Below, one piece after another: positions 25,048 to 35,877 of a DNA stretch of 64,000 nt. Below the pieces are notes generated by a model. That model worked only from the letters and a program-made list of their open reading frames with translations. It was not told the DNA's origin and did no database searches. The stretch is from Pseudochelatococcus lubricantis (GTDB taxonomy: Bacteria > Pseudomonadota > Alphaproteobacteria > Rhizobiales > Beijerinckiaceae). The translations under genes were made by a program, and so were the position numbers. The DNA is taken from positions 310,001-374,000 of the forward strand of contig NZ_JBHLXC010000001.1 of NCBI RefSeq assembly GCF_042432495.1, written 5' to 3'. Every line of letters begins with the position of its first letter. Position 1 is the stretch's first letter.

Positions 25048-25725
25048 TCAGCCGGCGCCGTAGCGCGACAGCTCGGCGAGGTCGATGACACGGACGCCGT
25101 TGCGCTCCATGGCGAGCAGGCCCTCTTCCTCCAGCTCCTTCAGGCTCTTGTTGACGGCTTGCCGCGACAGGCCGCAGATGAGGCCGAGTTCCTCCTGGCT
25201 GATGTCGAGCCAGTTGCCCACGCCCGGATACAGCACCGGATTGAACAGCCAGCCGAGGGCGCGGGCCACGCGGGCGCGCGCATCGAGCAGGCGGTCGTAG
25301 CCGACCGTGGCGATGAACTGGCCAAGCCGCTCGTTGAGCTGGCGCACCAGAAAGCGGTTGAAGCCGACGGAATTCTCGAAAAGCCAGTGGAATGTCGCCT
25401 TTTGCATCAGCGCCACGCGCGAATCGCGCACGGCGACGATGTCGTACTGGCGAATTTCGTCCTTCAGCACGGACCCTTCCCCCACCCAGCCGCTGGTGGG
25501 GACGCCGGAGAACGTCACCGCCTTGCCGCTGGTGGAGACAGTGCCGACCTTGATGATGCCGCTCGCCACGCCGCACCAGTAGTTCATGCGGTCGCCCTCG
25601 TGGCAGATGTAATCGCCCTTGGCGAAGTGTTTCTCCACGGTGCCACGGGCCGCGCGCTCGCGCTCGGCCGCCGTCAGGTCGCCGGCCCAGGGGGCGATTT
25701 TGGACAGATAGTCGGCCGTTATCAA
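25048..25725 (-). CDS. Crp/Fnr-family transcriptional regulator
   Basis: Cyclic-nucleotide-binding-fold regulator of 225 residues: N-terminal beta-roll (FAKGDYICHEGDRMNYWCGVASG, here split: FAKGDYICHEGD and MNYWCGVASG), dimer helix, C-terminal winged HTH ISQEELGLICGLSRQAVNKS. It lacks the four N-terminal cysteines of Fnr, so no iron-sulphur cluster. It lies on the same strand 232 bases upstream of the fadD-like/liv operon and is the obvious candidate regulator, possibly sensing an acyl- or aryl-CoA as some relatives do; that is inference. Divergent from the isochorismatase-like gene. Confidence 0.9.
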   Translation of the reverse strand: MITADYLSKIAPWAGDLTAAERERAARGTVEKHFAKGDYICHEGDRMNYWCGVASGIIKVGTVSTSGKAVTFSGVPTSGWVGEGSVLKDEIRQYDIVAVRDSRVALMQKATFHWLFENSVGFNRFLVRQLNERLGQFIATVGYDRLLDARARVARALGWLFNPVLYPGVGNWLDISQEELGLICGLSRQAVNKSLKELEEEGLLAMERNGVRVIDLAELSRYGAG

Positions 25726-25904
25726 ATGGCTACCCGCTCCTTGCCCGTGGTTCCGTCTGGTATCGCGGCGGACGCTTCTTGTGGCAATGTATTGCTTTTT
25801 TCCGGATGGCCGCGTTAGAACCGGAGTATTATCCGCGCCGGGGATTTGCTCAAGTCCCCATATAGTTTAACGTGAAAGAAGAAAATCCTTCGAGGGAGAC
25901 GGTC

Positions 25905-26435
25905 ATGCTGCAGGCACGGCGTTCCACGCTCTTGCTGGTCGATTTTCAGCAACGGCTTGCGCCTGTCATTGACGGCGCGCAAGAGACGATCGAACAGGCG
26001 GAACGTCTGGCGCGCGCGGCGCAACTCGTGGGCGTGCCCGTGCTCGCCACCGAGCAGATCCCGGAGAAGCTCGGCGCCACGGCGGATGCGCTGCTGCCGC
26101 TCCCCGAGAAAATCATCGCCAAGCTGAGTTTCGACGCGACGGGCGAGCCGGGGCTGCGCGAGGCGCTGGACGAAAGGCGCGAGACCGTGCTGGTGACGGG
26201 CTGGGAGGCGCATGTCTGCGTGCTGCAGACGACCTTCGGCCTTGTCCGCGCGGGCTTCACGCCGGTGGTGGTTGCCGACGCCGTTGCCTCGCGGAAACCT
26301 TTCAGCAAGGATATCGCGCTGCGGCGGATCGCGGCGCGCGGTATCGAGATCGTGACCGTGGAGATGGCTATCTTCGAATGGCTGGAGCGTGCCGATCACC
26401 CACGCTTCCGCGAAGCGCTCCCGCTCATCAGGTAA
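25905..26435 (+). CDS. Isochorismatase-family cysteine hydrolase
   Basis: Cytoplasmic hydrolase of the isochorismatase-like superfamily, 176 residues, YcaC/nicotinamidase-type single domain. Catalytic triad visible: D13 (LVDFQQRL), K73 (KIIAKLSFD) and C105 (GWEAHVCVLQT). The ATG at 25905 lies behind GGGAGA; an in-frame GTG at 25872 is less likely. It stands alone between the Crp/Fnr gene (divergent) and the liu operon (convergent), so context says little. No enzyme of enterobactin biosynthesis is nearby, hence isochorismate is unlikely to be the substrate; an amide or carbamoyl compound is more probable. Confidence 0.88.
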   Translation: MLQARRSTLLLVDFQQRLAPVIDGAQETIEQAERLARAAQLVGVPVLATEQIPEKLGATADALLPLPEKIIAKLSFDATGEPGLREALDERRETVLVTGWEAHVCVLQTTFGLVRAGFTPVVVADAVASRKPFSKDIALRRIAARGIEIVTVEMAIFEWLERADHPRFREALPLIR

Positions 26436-26500
26436 GTCAAGCGGTCGCGGCGCTGGAGCAAAACCCGCATGCGCGCGGCCGGTGACCGGGAGCGTCGGTA

Positions 26501-27412
26501 TCAGCCCGCCCGTTTCGCGAGAATCGCATTGGCAACGTTCGAGCCGTTGGTCCGGCCGAGGTGCCGCGAGATGAACGCGCCGGCATCCACCAGCGCGTCC
26601 AGGTCGACGCCGGTCTCGATGCCGAGGCCGTCGAGCAGATAGACGACGTTCTCCGTCGCCACGTTGCCGGTCGCGCCCTTTGCGTAGGGACAGCCGCCGA
26701 GGCCGGCGACGGAGGCGTCGAACTGGCTGATACCGAGTTCGAGCGCCGCATAGATATTGGCCAGCGCCTGCCCGTAGGTGTCGTGGAAATGGCCTGACAC
26801 ATCGCCGATGTCGTAGACGGCGAGGGCCGCTTCCAGCGCCTTGCGCGCCTTGCGCGGCGTGCCCACGCCGATGGTGTCCGCGATGCCGACGTGCTGAACG
26901 CCGATATCCTTCATCAGCCGGGCGACGTAGGTGACCTTCTCCGCCGCGATCTCGCCCTCGTAGGGGCAGCCGAGCGCGCAGGAGATGGCGCCGCGCACGC
27001 GGATGCCCGCGGCCAGCGCGGCCTCGACCACGGGAGCAAAGCGCTCGATGCTTTCGGCGATGGAACAGTTGATGTTCTTCTGGCTGAAGGCCTCGCTCGC
27101 CGAGCCGAACACCTCGACCTCGCCGGGCTTCGTCGGCAGGGCCGCCTCATAGCCTTTCATGTTGGGCACGAGCACGGAATAGACGACGTCGTCGCGGCGC
27201 ACGATGCCGGCCATGACGGCGGCATTGTCGGCCATCTGCGGCACCCATTTCGGGCTCACGAAGCTCGTCGTCTCTATGTGCCTGAGACCGGCCTCCTGCA
27301 GGCGGCCGATGAGTTCCACCTTGACGGCGGTGGAGACGAAGTTCTTCTCGTTCTGCAGCCCGTCACGCGGGCCGACCTCGACGATCCTGACTTTCGACGG
27401 GAGCGCGCCCAT
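26501..27412 (-). CDS. liuE: Hydroxymethylglutaryl-CoA lyase
   Basis: Cleaves 3-hydroxy-3-methylglutaryl-CoA to acetoacetate and acetyl-CoA, the final step of leucine degradation. HMGL-like TIM barrel of 303 residues: EVGPRDGLQNEKNFV (12-26, metal/substrate loop), ETTSFVSPKWVPQM, DTIGVGTP, FHDTYGQALAN with metal-binding histidine, and the catalytic-cysteine signature GLGGCPYAKGATGNVATE. Last gene of the minus-strand liu operon, only 3 bases after liuD. All catalytic elements are present. Confidence 0.95.
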   Translation of the reverse strand: MGALPSKVRIVEVGPRDGLQNEKNFVSTAVKVELIGRLQEAGLRHIETTSFVSPKWVPQMADNAAVMAGIVRRDDVVYSVLVPNMKGYEAALPTKPGEVEVFGSASEAFSQKNINCSIAESIERFAPVVEAALAAGIRVRGAISCALGCPYEGEIAAEKVTYVARLMKDIGVQHVGIADTIGVGTPRKARKALEAALAVYDIGDVSGHFHDTYGQALANIYAALELGISQFDASVAGLGGCPYAKGATGNVATENVVYLLDGLGIETGVDLDALVDAGAFISRHLGRTNGSNVANAILAKRAG

Positions 27413-27415
27413 GGT

Positions 27416-29436
<2,021 letters not shown>

Positions 29437-29440
<4 letters not shown>

Positions 29441-30225
29441 TGGTCCCCCGCCAGCCATGAAGGTTTCGTCTTGTTGAGGAAGGACTGCACGCCCTCTCGG
29501 CCCTCATGCGAGGCGCGGATGTCGGCGATGCGCCTGGCGGTATCGGCGACGAGCGCGTCGTCGACGGCGCGCCCGCCCGCTTCCCGCAGCAGGCGCTTGC
29601 CGGCGGCGAGCGCGGCGGGCGAGGCATTGAGGAATGCCTGAACGTAGCGCGCCACCGCCGCGTCAAGCGCCTCCGCGCCCGCTATTTCATGCACGAAGCC
29701 GGTCCGCGCGGCGGTTTCGGCCGAAAAAACCTCGGCGGTGAGGACGAAGCGTTGCGCCGCGCGCGGGCCGAGCGCCGCGATGACATAGGGCGCGATCGTC
29801 GCCGGGATGAGGCCGAGCTTCACCTCGCTGAGGCAGAAACGGGCGCTGTCGACCGCAACCGCGATGTCGCTCGCTGCGACGAGACCCATGCCGCCCGCGA
29901 AGACATCGCCCTGTACGCGCGCGACGACCGGCTTCGGGCATTCGTGGATCGTGCGCAGCATGGTGGCGAGGGCGGTCGCGTCCGCGAGGTTTTCCGCATG
30001 CGTGTAGTCCGCCATGCGGCGCATCCACGCCAGGTCCGCGCCGGCGCAGAAGGCCTTGCCGCTGGCGGCGAGCACGACGACGCGGATTTGCCCGTCGCCG
30101 CCGAGTTCGGCGAAGGCTTCAGTCAGCGCGGCGATCAGCGCGTCGTCGAAGGCGTTGCGCACCTCCGGCCGGTTCAGGGTCACGGTGGCGACGGGGCCGT
30201 CGCGGGCGATCAGAAGGCTGGTCAT
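29437..30225 (-). CDS. liuC: Methylglutaconyl-CoA hydratase (enoyl-CoA hydratase family)
   Basis: Crotonase of 262 residues that by position hydrates 3-methylglutaconyl-CoA to HMG-CoA. Visible: ASGKAFCAGADLAWMRRMADY (split: AFCAGADLAWM and RRMADY), VQGDVFAGGMGLVAASDIAV, and FCLSEVKLGLIPATIAPYV, with the AxxxS-type A-M-R segment typical of AUH-like hydratases. It lacks the first of the two glutamates of ordinary crotonases (G-M-G-L in place of C-E-L) but keeps the second in LSEVKLG, as methylglutaconyl-CoA hydratases do. Follows liuB by 12 bases and overlaps liuD by 4 bases (ATGA). Confidence 0.93.
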
Positions 30226-30237
30226 GGCTGGCCTCGC

Positions 30238-31860
30238 TCACATGCGGAACACGCCGAAGCGCGGCTCGGGGATCGGGGCGTTGAGGCTGGCGGAAAGGCC
30301 GAGCGCCAGCACGCGGCGCGTGTCGGCGGGGTCGATCACGCCGTCGTCCCACAGGCGGGCGGTGGCGTAATAGGGGTGGCCCTGATGCTCGTATTGCTGG
30401 CGGATGGGCTCCCGGAAGGCGGCTTCCTCCTCCGCGCTCCAGGTGCCGCCGCGTGCCTCGATGCCGTCCCGGCGCACGGTGGCGAGCACCGAGGCCGCCT
30501 GCTCGCCGCCCATGACGGAGATGCGCGCGTTCGGCCACATCCACAGGAAGCGCGGCGAATAGGCTCGCCCGCACATGCCGTAATTCCCCGCGCCGAAGGA
30601 GCCGCCGATGATGACGGTGAATTTCGGCACGTTGGCGCAGGCGACCGCCGTCACCATCTTGGCGCCGTGGCGGGCGATGCCCTCGTTCTCGTATTTCTGG
30701 CCGACCATGAAGCCGGTGATGTTCTGCAGGAAGACGAGCGGGATGCGCCGCTGGCAGCACAGCTCCACGAAATGCGCGCCCTTGGCCGCGCTTTCCGAGA
30801 ACAGGATGCCGTTGTTCGCCACGATGCCGACCGGCAGGCCCTCGATATGCGCGAAGCCGGTGACGAGTGTGGGGCCGAAGCGGGCCTTGAACTCGTCGAA
30901 CGCGGAAGCGTCCACGATGCGGGCGATGATTTCGCGCACGTCGAAGGGCTTTCGCGTGTCGGTGGGGATGATGCCGTAGATCTCGCGCGGGTCGTATTTC
31001 GGCGGGCGTGCCTCGATGATGTCGAGCGGGATTTTCTTCGAGCGGTTGAGATTGGCGACCGACCGGCGTGCCAGCGCCAGCGCGTGGGTGTCGTCGTTGG
31101 CGAGATGGTCCGCGACGCCGGACAGGCGCGTGTGCACGTCGCCGCCGCCCAGCGCTTCCGCGCTCACCACCTCGCCGGTCGCGGCCTTGACCAGCGGCGG
31201 GCCGGCCAGAAAGATCGTGCCCTGATTCTTCACGATGATGGTCTCGTCGCTCATCGCCGGCACATAGGCGCCGCCGGCGGTGCACGAGCCCATGACGACG
31301 GCGATCTGGGCGATGCCGTCGGCGCTCATGTTGGCCTGATTGTAGAAGATGCGACCGAAATGGTCGCGGTCGGGAAACACCTCGTCCTGGTTGGGCAGGT
31401 TAGCGCCGCCCGAATCCACCAGATAGACGCAGGGCAGGTTGTTCTGGGCCGCGATCTCCTGCGCGCGCAGGTGTTTCTTCACTGTCAGCGGGAAATAGGT
31501 GCCGCCTTTCACGGTCGCGTCGTTGCAGACCACGACGCATTCGCGCCCGGCGATGCGCCCGATGCCGGCGATGATGCCGGCGGAGGGGGCGGAATCGCTG
31601 CCGTCCTTCTCCTTGTAGACGTTGAAGGCCGCCATGGGCGCGATTTCGAGGAACGGCGTGCCGGGGTCGAGCAACAGCTCCACCCGCTCGCGCGGCAGCA
31701 GCTTTCCGCGCGCCACGTGCTTCTCGCGTGCCGCCTCGCCGCCGCCCAGCGCCACCTGCGCGAGGCGCTGGCGCAGGTCTTCCACCAGCGACTGCATGGC
31801 ATCGGCGCTGGCCTGGAACTCCGCGCTGCGCGGGCTGATCCTGCTGTCGATCGCGGCCAT
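30238..31860 (-). CDS. liuB: Methylcrotonyl-CoA carboxylase beta subunit
   Basis: Carboxyltransferase subunit, 540 residues; moves CO2 from carboxybiotin on LiuD to 3-methylcrotonyl-CoA. Two crotonase-like halves: YLVDSGGANLPNQDEVFPD and GGAYVPAMSDE in the first, FLQNITGFMVG and GGSFGAGNYGMCGRAYSPR in the second, the latter pattern being characteristic of MCC beta. The ATG at 31860 lies 2 bases after the liuA stop and matches the family N-terminus; the frame is open on to 33186 inside liuA, which is coincidental. Translation is probably coupled to liuA because the SD is weak. Confidence 0.95.
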   Translation of the reverse strand: MAAIDSRISPRSAEFQASADAMQSLVEDLRQRLAQVALGGGEAAREKHVARGKLLPRERVELLLDPGTPFLEIAPMAAFNVYKEKDGSDSAPSAGIIAGIGRIAGRECVVVCNDATVKGGTYFPLTVKKHLRAQEIAAQNNLPCVYLVDSGGANLPNQDEVFPDRDHFGRIFYNQANMSADGIAQIAVVMGSCTAGGAYVPAMSDETIIVKNQGTIFLAGPPLVKAATGEVVSAEALGGGDVHTRLSGVADHLANDDTHALALARRSVANLNRSKKIPLDIIEARPPKYDPREIYGIIPTDTRKPFDVREIIARIVDASAFDEFKARFGPTLVTGFAHIEGLPVGIVANNGILFSESAAKGAHFVELCCQRRIPLVFLQNITGFMVGQKYENEGIARHGAKMVTAVACANVPKFTVIIGGSFGAGNYGMCGRAYSPRFLWMWPNARISVMGGEQAASVLATVRRDGIEARGGTWSAEEEAAFREPIRQQYEHQGHPYYATARLWDDGVIDPADTRRVLALGLSASLNAPIPEPRFGVFRM

Positions 31861-31862
31861 GG

Positions 31863-33044
31863 TCAGTTTCCGGTTTCGTTGAACAGTTCGCGGCCGATCA
31901 GCATACGCCGGATTTCCGAGGTGCCGGCGCCGATCTCGTAAAGCTTGGCGTCGCGCCACAGGCGCTCTACCGGGAAATCCCTGGTGTAGCCGACGCCGCC
32001 GAGCGTCTGGATGGCCTCGCCCGCGATCCAGGTCGCTTTCTCGGCGGAATAGAGGATAGCGCCGGCGGCGTCCTTGCGCAGGGTGCGGGCATGGTTGCCC
32101 CGGTCGCAGGCCTTGCCGACCGCGTAGACATAGGCGCGGCACGCCTGCCACGTGGTGTAGATGTCCGCCACCTTGCCCTGCATGAGCTGGAATTCGCCGA
32201 TGCTCTGGCCGAACTGCCTGCGCTCGTGGATATAGGGCACGATGGCGTCGACGGCCGCTGCCATCAGCCCCAGCGGCCCGCCCGAGAGCACGGCGCGCTC
32301 GTAGTCGAGGCCGGACATCAGCACCCGCACGCCGTTGCCCACGCCGCCCAGCACGTTCTCCTCCGGCACCTCGCAATTGTCGAAGAACAGCGGATAGGTG
32401 TTGGAGCCGCGCATGCCGAGCTTGTCGAGCTTCGCACCGGCCGAAAAGCCCGGAAAGCCCTTCTCGACGATGAAGGCGGTGATGCCCTTCGCCCCGGCTT
32501 CCGGGTCCGTGCGCGCGTAGATGACCAGCGTGTCGGCATCGCCGCCGTTGGTGATCCACATCTTGGAGCCGTTGAGCACGAAGCGGTCGCCCTTCCTTTC
32601 CGCGCGCAGCTTCAGGCTCACGACGTCCGACCCCGCGCCGGGCTCGCTCATGGCGAGCGCGCCGACATGCTCGCCGGAGACGAGCTTCGGCAGGTATTTC
32701 TCCCGCTGCGCGTCCGTGCCGTTGCGGTGGATCTGGTTCACGCACAGGTTGGAATGCGCGCCGTAGGAGAGGCCGACGGAGCCCGAGGCGCGCGAGACCT
32801 CCTCCATGGCGACGATATGCGCCAGGTAGCCGAGGCCGGTGCCGCCATAGGCCTCGCCGACGGTGAGGCCATGCAGGCCGAGTTCGCCGAGCTTGCGCCA
32901 GAGAGGGGCGGGGAAGGCGTTGTCGCGGTCCACCTCGGCCGCGATGGGCATTATCTCCTTTTCCGCGAAGGCGCGCACGGCCGCGCGGAGCGCGTCGACG
33001 TCCTCGCCGAGATCGAAATCGAGGCCCAAAGCCGGAAATGTCAT
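31863..33044 (-). CDS. liuA: Isovaleryl-CoA dehydrogenase
   Basis: FAD enzyme converting isovaleryl-CoA to 3-methylcrotonyl-CoA. 393 residues. Diagnostic feature: the catalytic glutamate is E249 in GLDYERAVLSGGP, the isovaleryl-CoA dehydrogenase position, while the usual C-terminal position reads EIGAGTSEIRR, with glycine instead of glutamate. Also YGAHSNLCVNQI, ALAMSEPGAGSDVVS, KMWITNGGDADTLVIYA and TLGGVGYTRDFPVERLWRDA. First gene of the liu operon, divergent from an AraC regulator over 88 bases. Confidence 0.96.
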   Translation of the reverse strand: MTFPALGLDFDLGEDVDALRAAVRAFAEKEIMPIAAEVDRDNAFPAPLWRKLGELGLHGLTVGEAYGGTGLGYLAHIVAMEEVSRASGSVGLSYGAHSNLCVNQIHRNGTDAQREKYLPKLVSGEHVGALAMSEPGAGSDVVSLKLRAERKGDRFVLNGSKMWITNGGDADTLVIYARTDPEAGAKGITAFIVEKGFPGFSAGAKLDKLGMRGSNTYPLFFDNCEVPEENVLGGVGNGVRVLMSGLDYERAVLSGGPLGLMAAAVDAIVPYIHERRQFGQSIGEFQLMQGKVADIYTTWQACRAYVYAVGKACDRGNHARTLRKDAAGAILYSAEKATWIAGEAIQTLGGVGYTRDFPVERLWRDAKLYEIGAGTSEIRRMLIGRELFNETGN

Positions 33045-33125
33045 GGCGTCTTTCCCTGTCGTTCGTCAATGCCGGTTTCCCCGGCTTGTTGCAGACGAGA
33101 CTAATGCGTGATGCCCGCCGATTGC

Positions 33126-33140
33126 TGCCACAATGGTTGC
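33126..33140. promoter_or_regulatory. Candidate AraC-type operator TGCCACA-N3-GTTGC
   Basis: TGCCACAATGGTTGC lies between liuA and the divergent AraC gene and overlaps the most upstream ATG of the latter. The near-identical TGCCACATCGTTGC lies beside the first AraC gene at 10037-10050, suggesting that the two related regulators read similar sites. Confidence 0.4.
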
Positions 33141-34224
33141 AAATCCTGCCATCATGCGGAATGATGAAACCATGAAGGACAGCCATGGAAACGGGCCTAG
33201 AGCCGTCACGCCGATTGCCTTTGTGAACGCTGTTTCAAGGGCTTACGAAGGCTATGGCGTGCCGTTCGAAGGGGCGCTGCGGGCGGCACGGATTGCGCCG
33301 CGCCTGCTTGGCGATCCGCAGGCGCGCGTGACGGCGGAGCAGTTCGAGGCGCTTTCCGGCCATGCCATGCGCGAACTCGACGACGAGGCGCTGGGCTGGT
33401 TCTCGCGCCGTCTGCCGTGGGGCAGCCACGGCCTCCTGTGCCGCGCGGCGGTCACGGCGCCCGATCTCGGCATTGCCCTCAAGCGCTGGTGCCGCTGCCA
33501 TGGCTTACTCACAGAGGATATCCGGCTCATGCTGACCGTCAAGGCGGGAACGGCGAGCCTCGTGATCCAGGAGCGGCGCATGCCGGCGGAACTGCGCGAG
33601 TTCTGTCTCGTCTCGGTGCTGCGCATGGTGCACGGCTTCGCCTGCTGGCTGATCGACTCGCGCATTCCCTTGAATGACCTGTCGTTTCCGTTCCCGCGCC
33701 CCGCGCATGCCGCCTCGTACCGGGCGATGTTTCCCGGCGAGGCGCGGTTCGGCGCGGAGGCGGCGGGCTTCAGCTTCGACGCCAATTATCTGGCGCTCGC
33801 GCCCGTGCGCGACGAGGCGGCGACGCGGGCCATGCTGCAGAAGGCGCTGCTGCTGACTGTGCTGCAATACCGGCGCGACCGTCTGCTGGTGGACCGCGTG
33901 CGCATGCTGCTGCGGGCGCGGATGTCGGGCCGCGGCCACGCGCCGGGCCTGCCAAACGCCGAGGAACTGGCAGTGATGCTGAACATATCGGGCCGCACCT
34001 TGCATCGGCAGCTGAACGAGGAAGGGGCGTCCCTGCAACAGATCAAGGACGACGTCCGCCACGAACGCGCCCTGGAGCTGATCCAGCGCAGCAACAGGCC
34101 GCTGAAGCAGATCGCGCATCTCGTCGGCTTCCGCAGCGAGAAGAGCTTTTCGCGCGCGTTCCGCCTCTGGACGGGCGCGGCCCCCGGGCAATTCCAGCGC
34201 CAGCGCCAGCGGGCGCAGGGCTGA
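33133..34224 (+). CDS. AraC-family regulator of the liu operon (inferred)
   Basis: AraC/XylS regulator with an Arabinose_bd-like N-domain and C-terminal HTH_18 (ELAVMLNISGRTLHRQLNEE and LKQIAHLVGFRSEKSFSRAF). 363 residues from the ATG at 33133; in-frame ATGs at 33154 and 33172 are possible and the last (MKDSHGNGPRA) would leave the TGCCACA motif wholly upstream. No strong SD decides between them. It is divergent from liuA, so control of leucine/isovalerate catabolism is inferred. Same architecture as the regulator at 8935-9972, suggesting paralogues each guarding a branched-chain catabolic operon. Confidence 0.88.
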   Translation: MVANPAIMRNDETMKDSHGNGPRAVTPIAFVNAVSRAYEGYGVPFEGALRAARIAPRLLGDPQARVTAEQFEALSGHAMRELDDEALGWFSRRLPWGSHGLLCRAAVTAPDLGIALKRWCRCHGLLTEDIRLMLTVKAGTASLVIQERRMPAELREFCLVSVLRMVHGFACWLIDSRIPLNDLSFPFPRPAHAASYRAMFPGEARFGAEAAGFSFDANYLALAPVRDEAATRAMLQKALLLTVLQYRRDRLLVDRVRMLLRARMSGRGHAPGLPNAEELAVMLNISGRTLHRQLNEEGASLQQIKDDVRHERALELIQRSNRPLKQIAHLVGFRSEKSFSRAFRLWTGAAPGQFQRQRQRAQG

Positions 34225-34257
34225 CACGCATTGCGTTTTCTTCCACTGACGTTCACG

Positions 34258-34286
34258 CTGTCGTCAAAACGTCATCCGTCCGTCAA
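34258..34286 (+). promoter_or_regulatory. Candidate tandem Pho box upstream of ugpB
   Basis: Three 7-mers with 11-bp periodicity: CTGTCGT (34258), ACGTCAT (34269), CCGTCAA (34280). The PhoB consensus is CTGTCAT repeated every 11 bp with an AT-rich 4-bp spacer; the GTC core is kept in each unit and the first spacer is CAAA. Located 85-113 bases before the ugpB start. Confidence 0.55.
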
Positions 34287-34370
34287 CTAATCATCATCGC
34301 CTCAGCCTATGTCCGAGCTAATGATGCACACCTGCGCCTCGCGGGATCGTGTGGCTTTGGGAGAATGACA

Positions 34371-35699
34371 ATGGCGAACAAGGTTGTGACTTCGGTTGTG
34401 GCGCTCGCCGCCTCTCTGGCGCTGACCGCGCCGGCGCTCGCGGTGACGGAAATCCAGTGGTGGCATGCGATGGGCGGCGAGCTTGGCGTCAAGCTCGAGT
34501 CGATCGCCAAGGGCTTCAATGAATCGCAGTCCGATTACAAGATCGTGCCCGTCTACAAGGGCTCCTATCCCGAGACGCTGACGGCCGCCATCGCCGCCTT
34601 CCGCGCCAAGCAGAACCCGGCTATCGTGCAGGTGTTCGAGGTCGGCACCGGCACCATGATGGCCGCCAAGGGCGCCGTCTACCCGGTCTACAAGCTGATG
34701 GCCGATCACAACGAGCCTTTCGACTCCAAGAGCTACCTCGCGCCGGTCGTGGGCTATTACTCGGACACGCAGGGCAACATCCTCTCGCTGCCGTTCAACT
34801 CCTCGACCCCGATCATGTATTACAACAAGGACGCCTTCGAGAAGGCCGGCCTTGACCGCAATACGCCGCCCAAGACCTGGGCCGAAGTCGAGTCGTTCTC
34901 GAAGAAGATCAAGGAATCGGGCGCGGCCAAGTGCGGCTTCACCACCGGCTGGGTGTCGTGGGTGCAGCTCGAAAACTTCTCCGCCCTGCACGACAAGCCC
35001 TACGGCACGCTGGAGAACGGCTTCGGCGGCCTCGGCACGCAGTTCCAGTTCAACGGCGACGCGCAGGTCAAGCATTTCGCCAATCTGAAGAAGTGGTCGG
35101 ACGAGGGCATCTTCCAGTACGGCGGCCCGGTGGGCGGCAACGACGCCCCGCCGAAGTTCTACTCGGGCGAATGCGCCATCTACTTCAACTCCTCGGCCTC
35201 GCGCGCCGGCGTCGTCGCCAACGCCAAGACCTTCGCTGTCGGCTTCGCGCCGCTGCCCTATTACGACGACGTGATCAAGGAGCCGAAGAACTCCATCATC
35301 GGCGGCGCCACCCTGTGGGCGCTGCAGGGCCGCCCGGCCGAGGAATATAAGGGCGTGGCGAAGTTCTTCTCCTACCTGTCGAAGCCCGAGGTGCAGGCTG
35401 ACTGGCACCAGTTCACCGGCTACCTGCCGATCACGTACGCTGCTTACGAACTCGGCAAGACGCAGGGCTATTACGAGAAGAACCCCGGCTCCGACATCGC
35501 CATCAACCAGATCACCCGCGGCGAGCCCTCGGTCAACTCCAAGGGCATCCGCTTCGGCAACCTCGCCCAGGTGCGCGACGTGATCGACAGCGAGTTCGAG
35601 GCCCTGCTCGCCGGCAAGAAGAGCGCGAAGGAAGCGCTCGACGCGGCTGTCGTCGGCGGCAACCGCATCCTGCGTGACTTCGAGGCCGCCAACAAGTAA
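34371..35699 (+). CDS. ugpB: Glycerol-3-phosphate ABC transporter substrate-binding protein
   Basis: Periplasmic sn-glycerol-3-phosphate (and glycerophosphodiester) binding protein, 442 residues. Signal peptide 1-24 (cleavage after PALA). UgpB signatures: EIQWWHAMGGELG at the mature N-terminus, YKGSYPETLTAAIAAFRA, QVFEVGTGTMMAAKGA, LPFNSSTPIMYYNKDAF and WKQFTGY-like WHQFTGYLPIT. Two ATGs (34365, 34371) share GGGAGA; the second has proper 6-base spacing. First gene of ugpBAEC, behind a candidate Pho box, consistent with induction by phosphate limitation. A hairpin after the gene may limit readthrough. Confidence 0.95.
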   Translation: MANKVVTSVVALAASLALTAPALAVTEIQWWHAMGGELGVKLESIAKGFNESQSDYKIVPVYKGSYPETLTAAIAAFRAKQNPAIVQVFEVGTGTMMAAKGAVYPVYKLMADHNEPFDSKSYLAPVVGYYSDTQGNILSLPFNSSTPIMYYNKDAFEKAGLDRNTPPKTWAEVESFSKKIKESGAAKCGFTTGWVSWVQLENFSALHDKPYGTLENGFGGLGTQFQFNGDAQVKHFANLKKWSDEGIFQYGGPVGGNDAPPKFYSGECAIYFNSSASRAGVVANAKTFAVGFAPLPYYDDVIKEPKNSIIGGATLWALQGRPAEEYKGVAKFFSYLSKPEVQADWHQFTGYLPITYAAYELGKTQGYYEKNPGSDIAINQITRGEPSVNSKGIRFGNLAQVRDVIDSEFEALLAGKKSAKEALDAAVVGGNRILRDFEAANK

Positions 35700-35720
35700 G
35701 GCGCGCCCACCGCGATCATG

Positions 35721-35749
35721 AAGCCCGCGCCCATTCCGGCGCGGGCTTT
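35721..35749 (+). terminator. Hairpin with short T-tract after ugpB (attenuator)
   Basis: AAGCCCGCGCC (35721-35731) pairs with GGCGCGGGCTT (35738-35748), followed by TTTC. Placed between the binding-protein gene and the permease genes, it probably gives partial termination so that UgpB is made in excess. Confidence 0.6.
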
Positions 35750-35764
35750 CCGCCTTTGCCCCAG

Positions 35765-35860
35765 GGCGCTCTCGGACCGGATGGCACCATCTGACCGGAA
35801 AGCGCCTGAATCGAAAGCTTGCAGAGCGTGATCCGGTGTCATCAAGCCGGATCATGCTGC
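35765..35860. repeat. Two imperfect inverted repeats in the ugpB-ugpA gap
   Basis: GGCGCTCTCGGACCGGATGG folds back on CCATCTGACCGGAAAGCGCC (35765-35806), then GCAGAGCGTGATCCGG (35821-35836) on CCGGATCATGCTGC (35847-35860). The second reaches to within 18 bases of the ugpA start; the style matches Rhizobiales dispersed palindromes. Confidence 0.6.
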
Positions 35861-35877
35861 AGACCGGCCGGCCCCGC

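Noticed and set aside
30238..33186. A continuous 982-codon minus-strand frame suggesting a fused carboxylase protein
   Set aside because: Only the part after 31860 in the direction of translation is LiuB; the upstream part is the shifted frame of liuA, which is clearly coding in its own frame.
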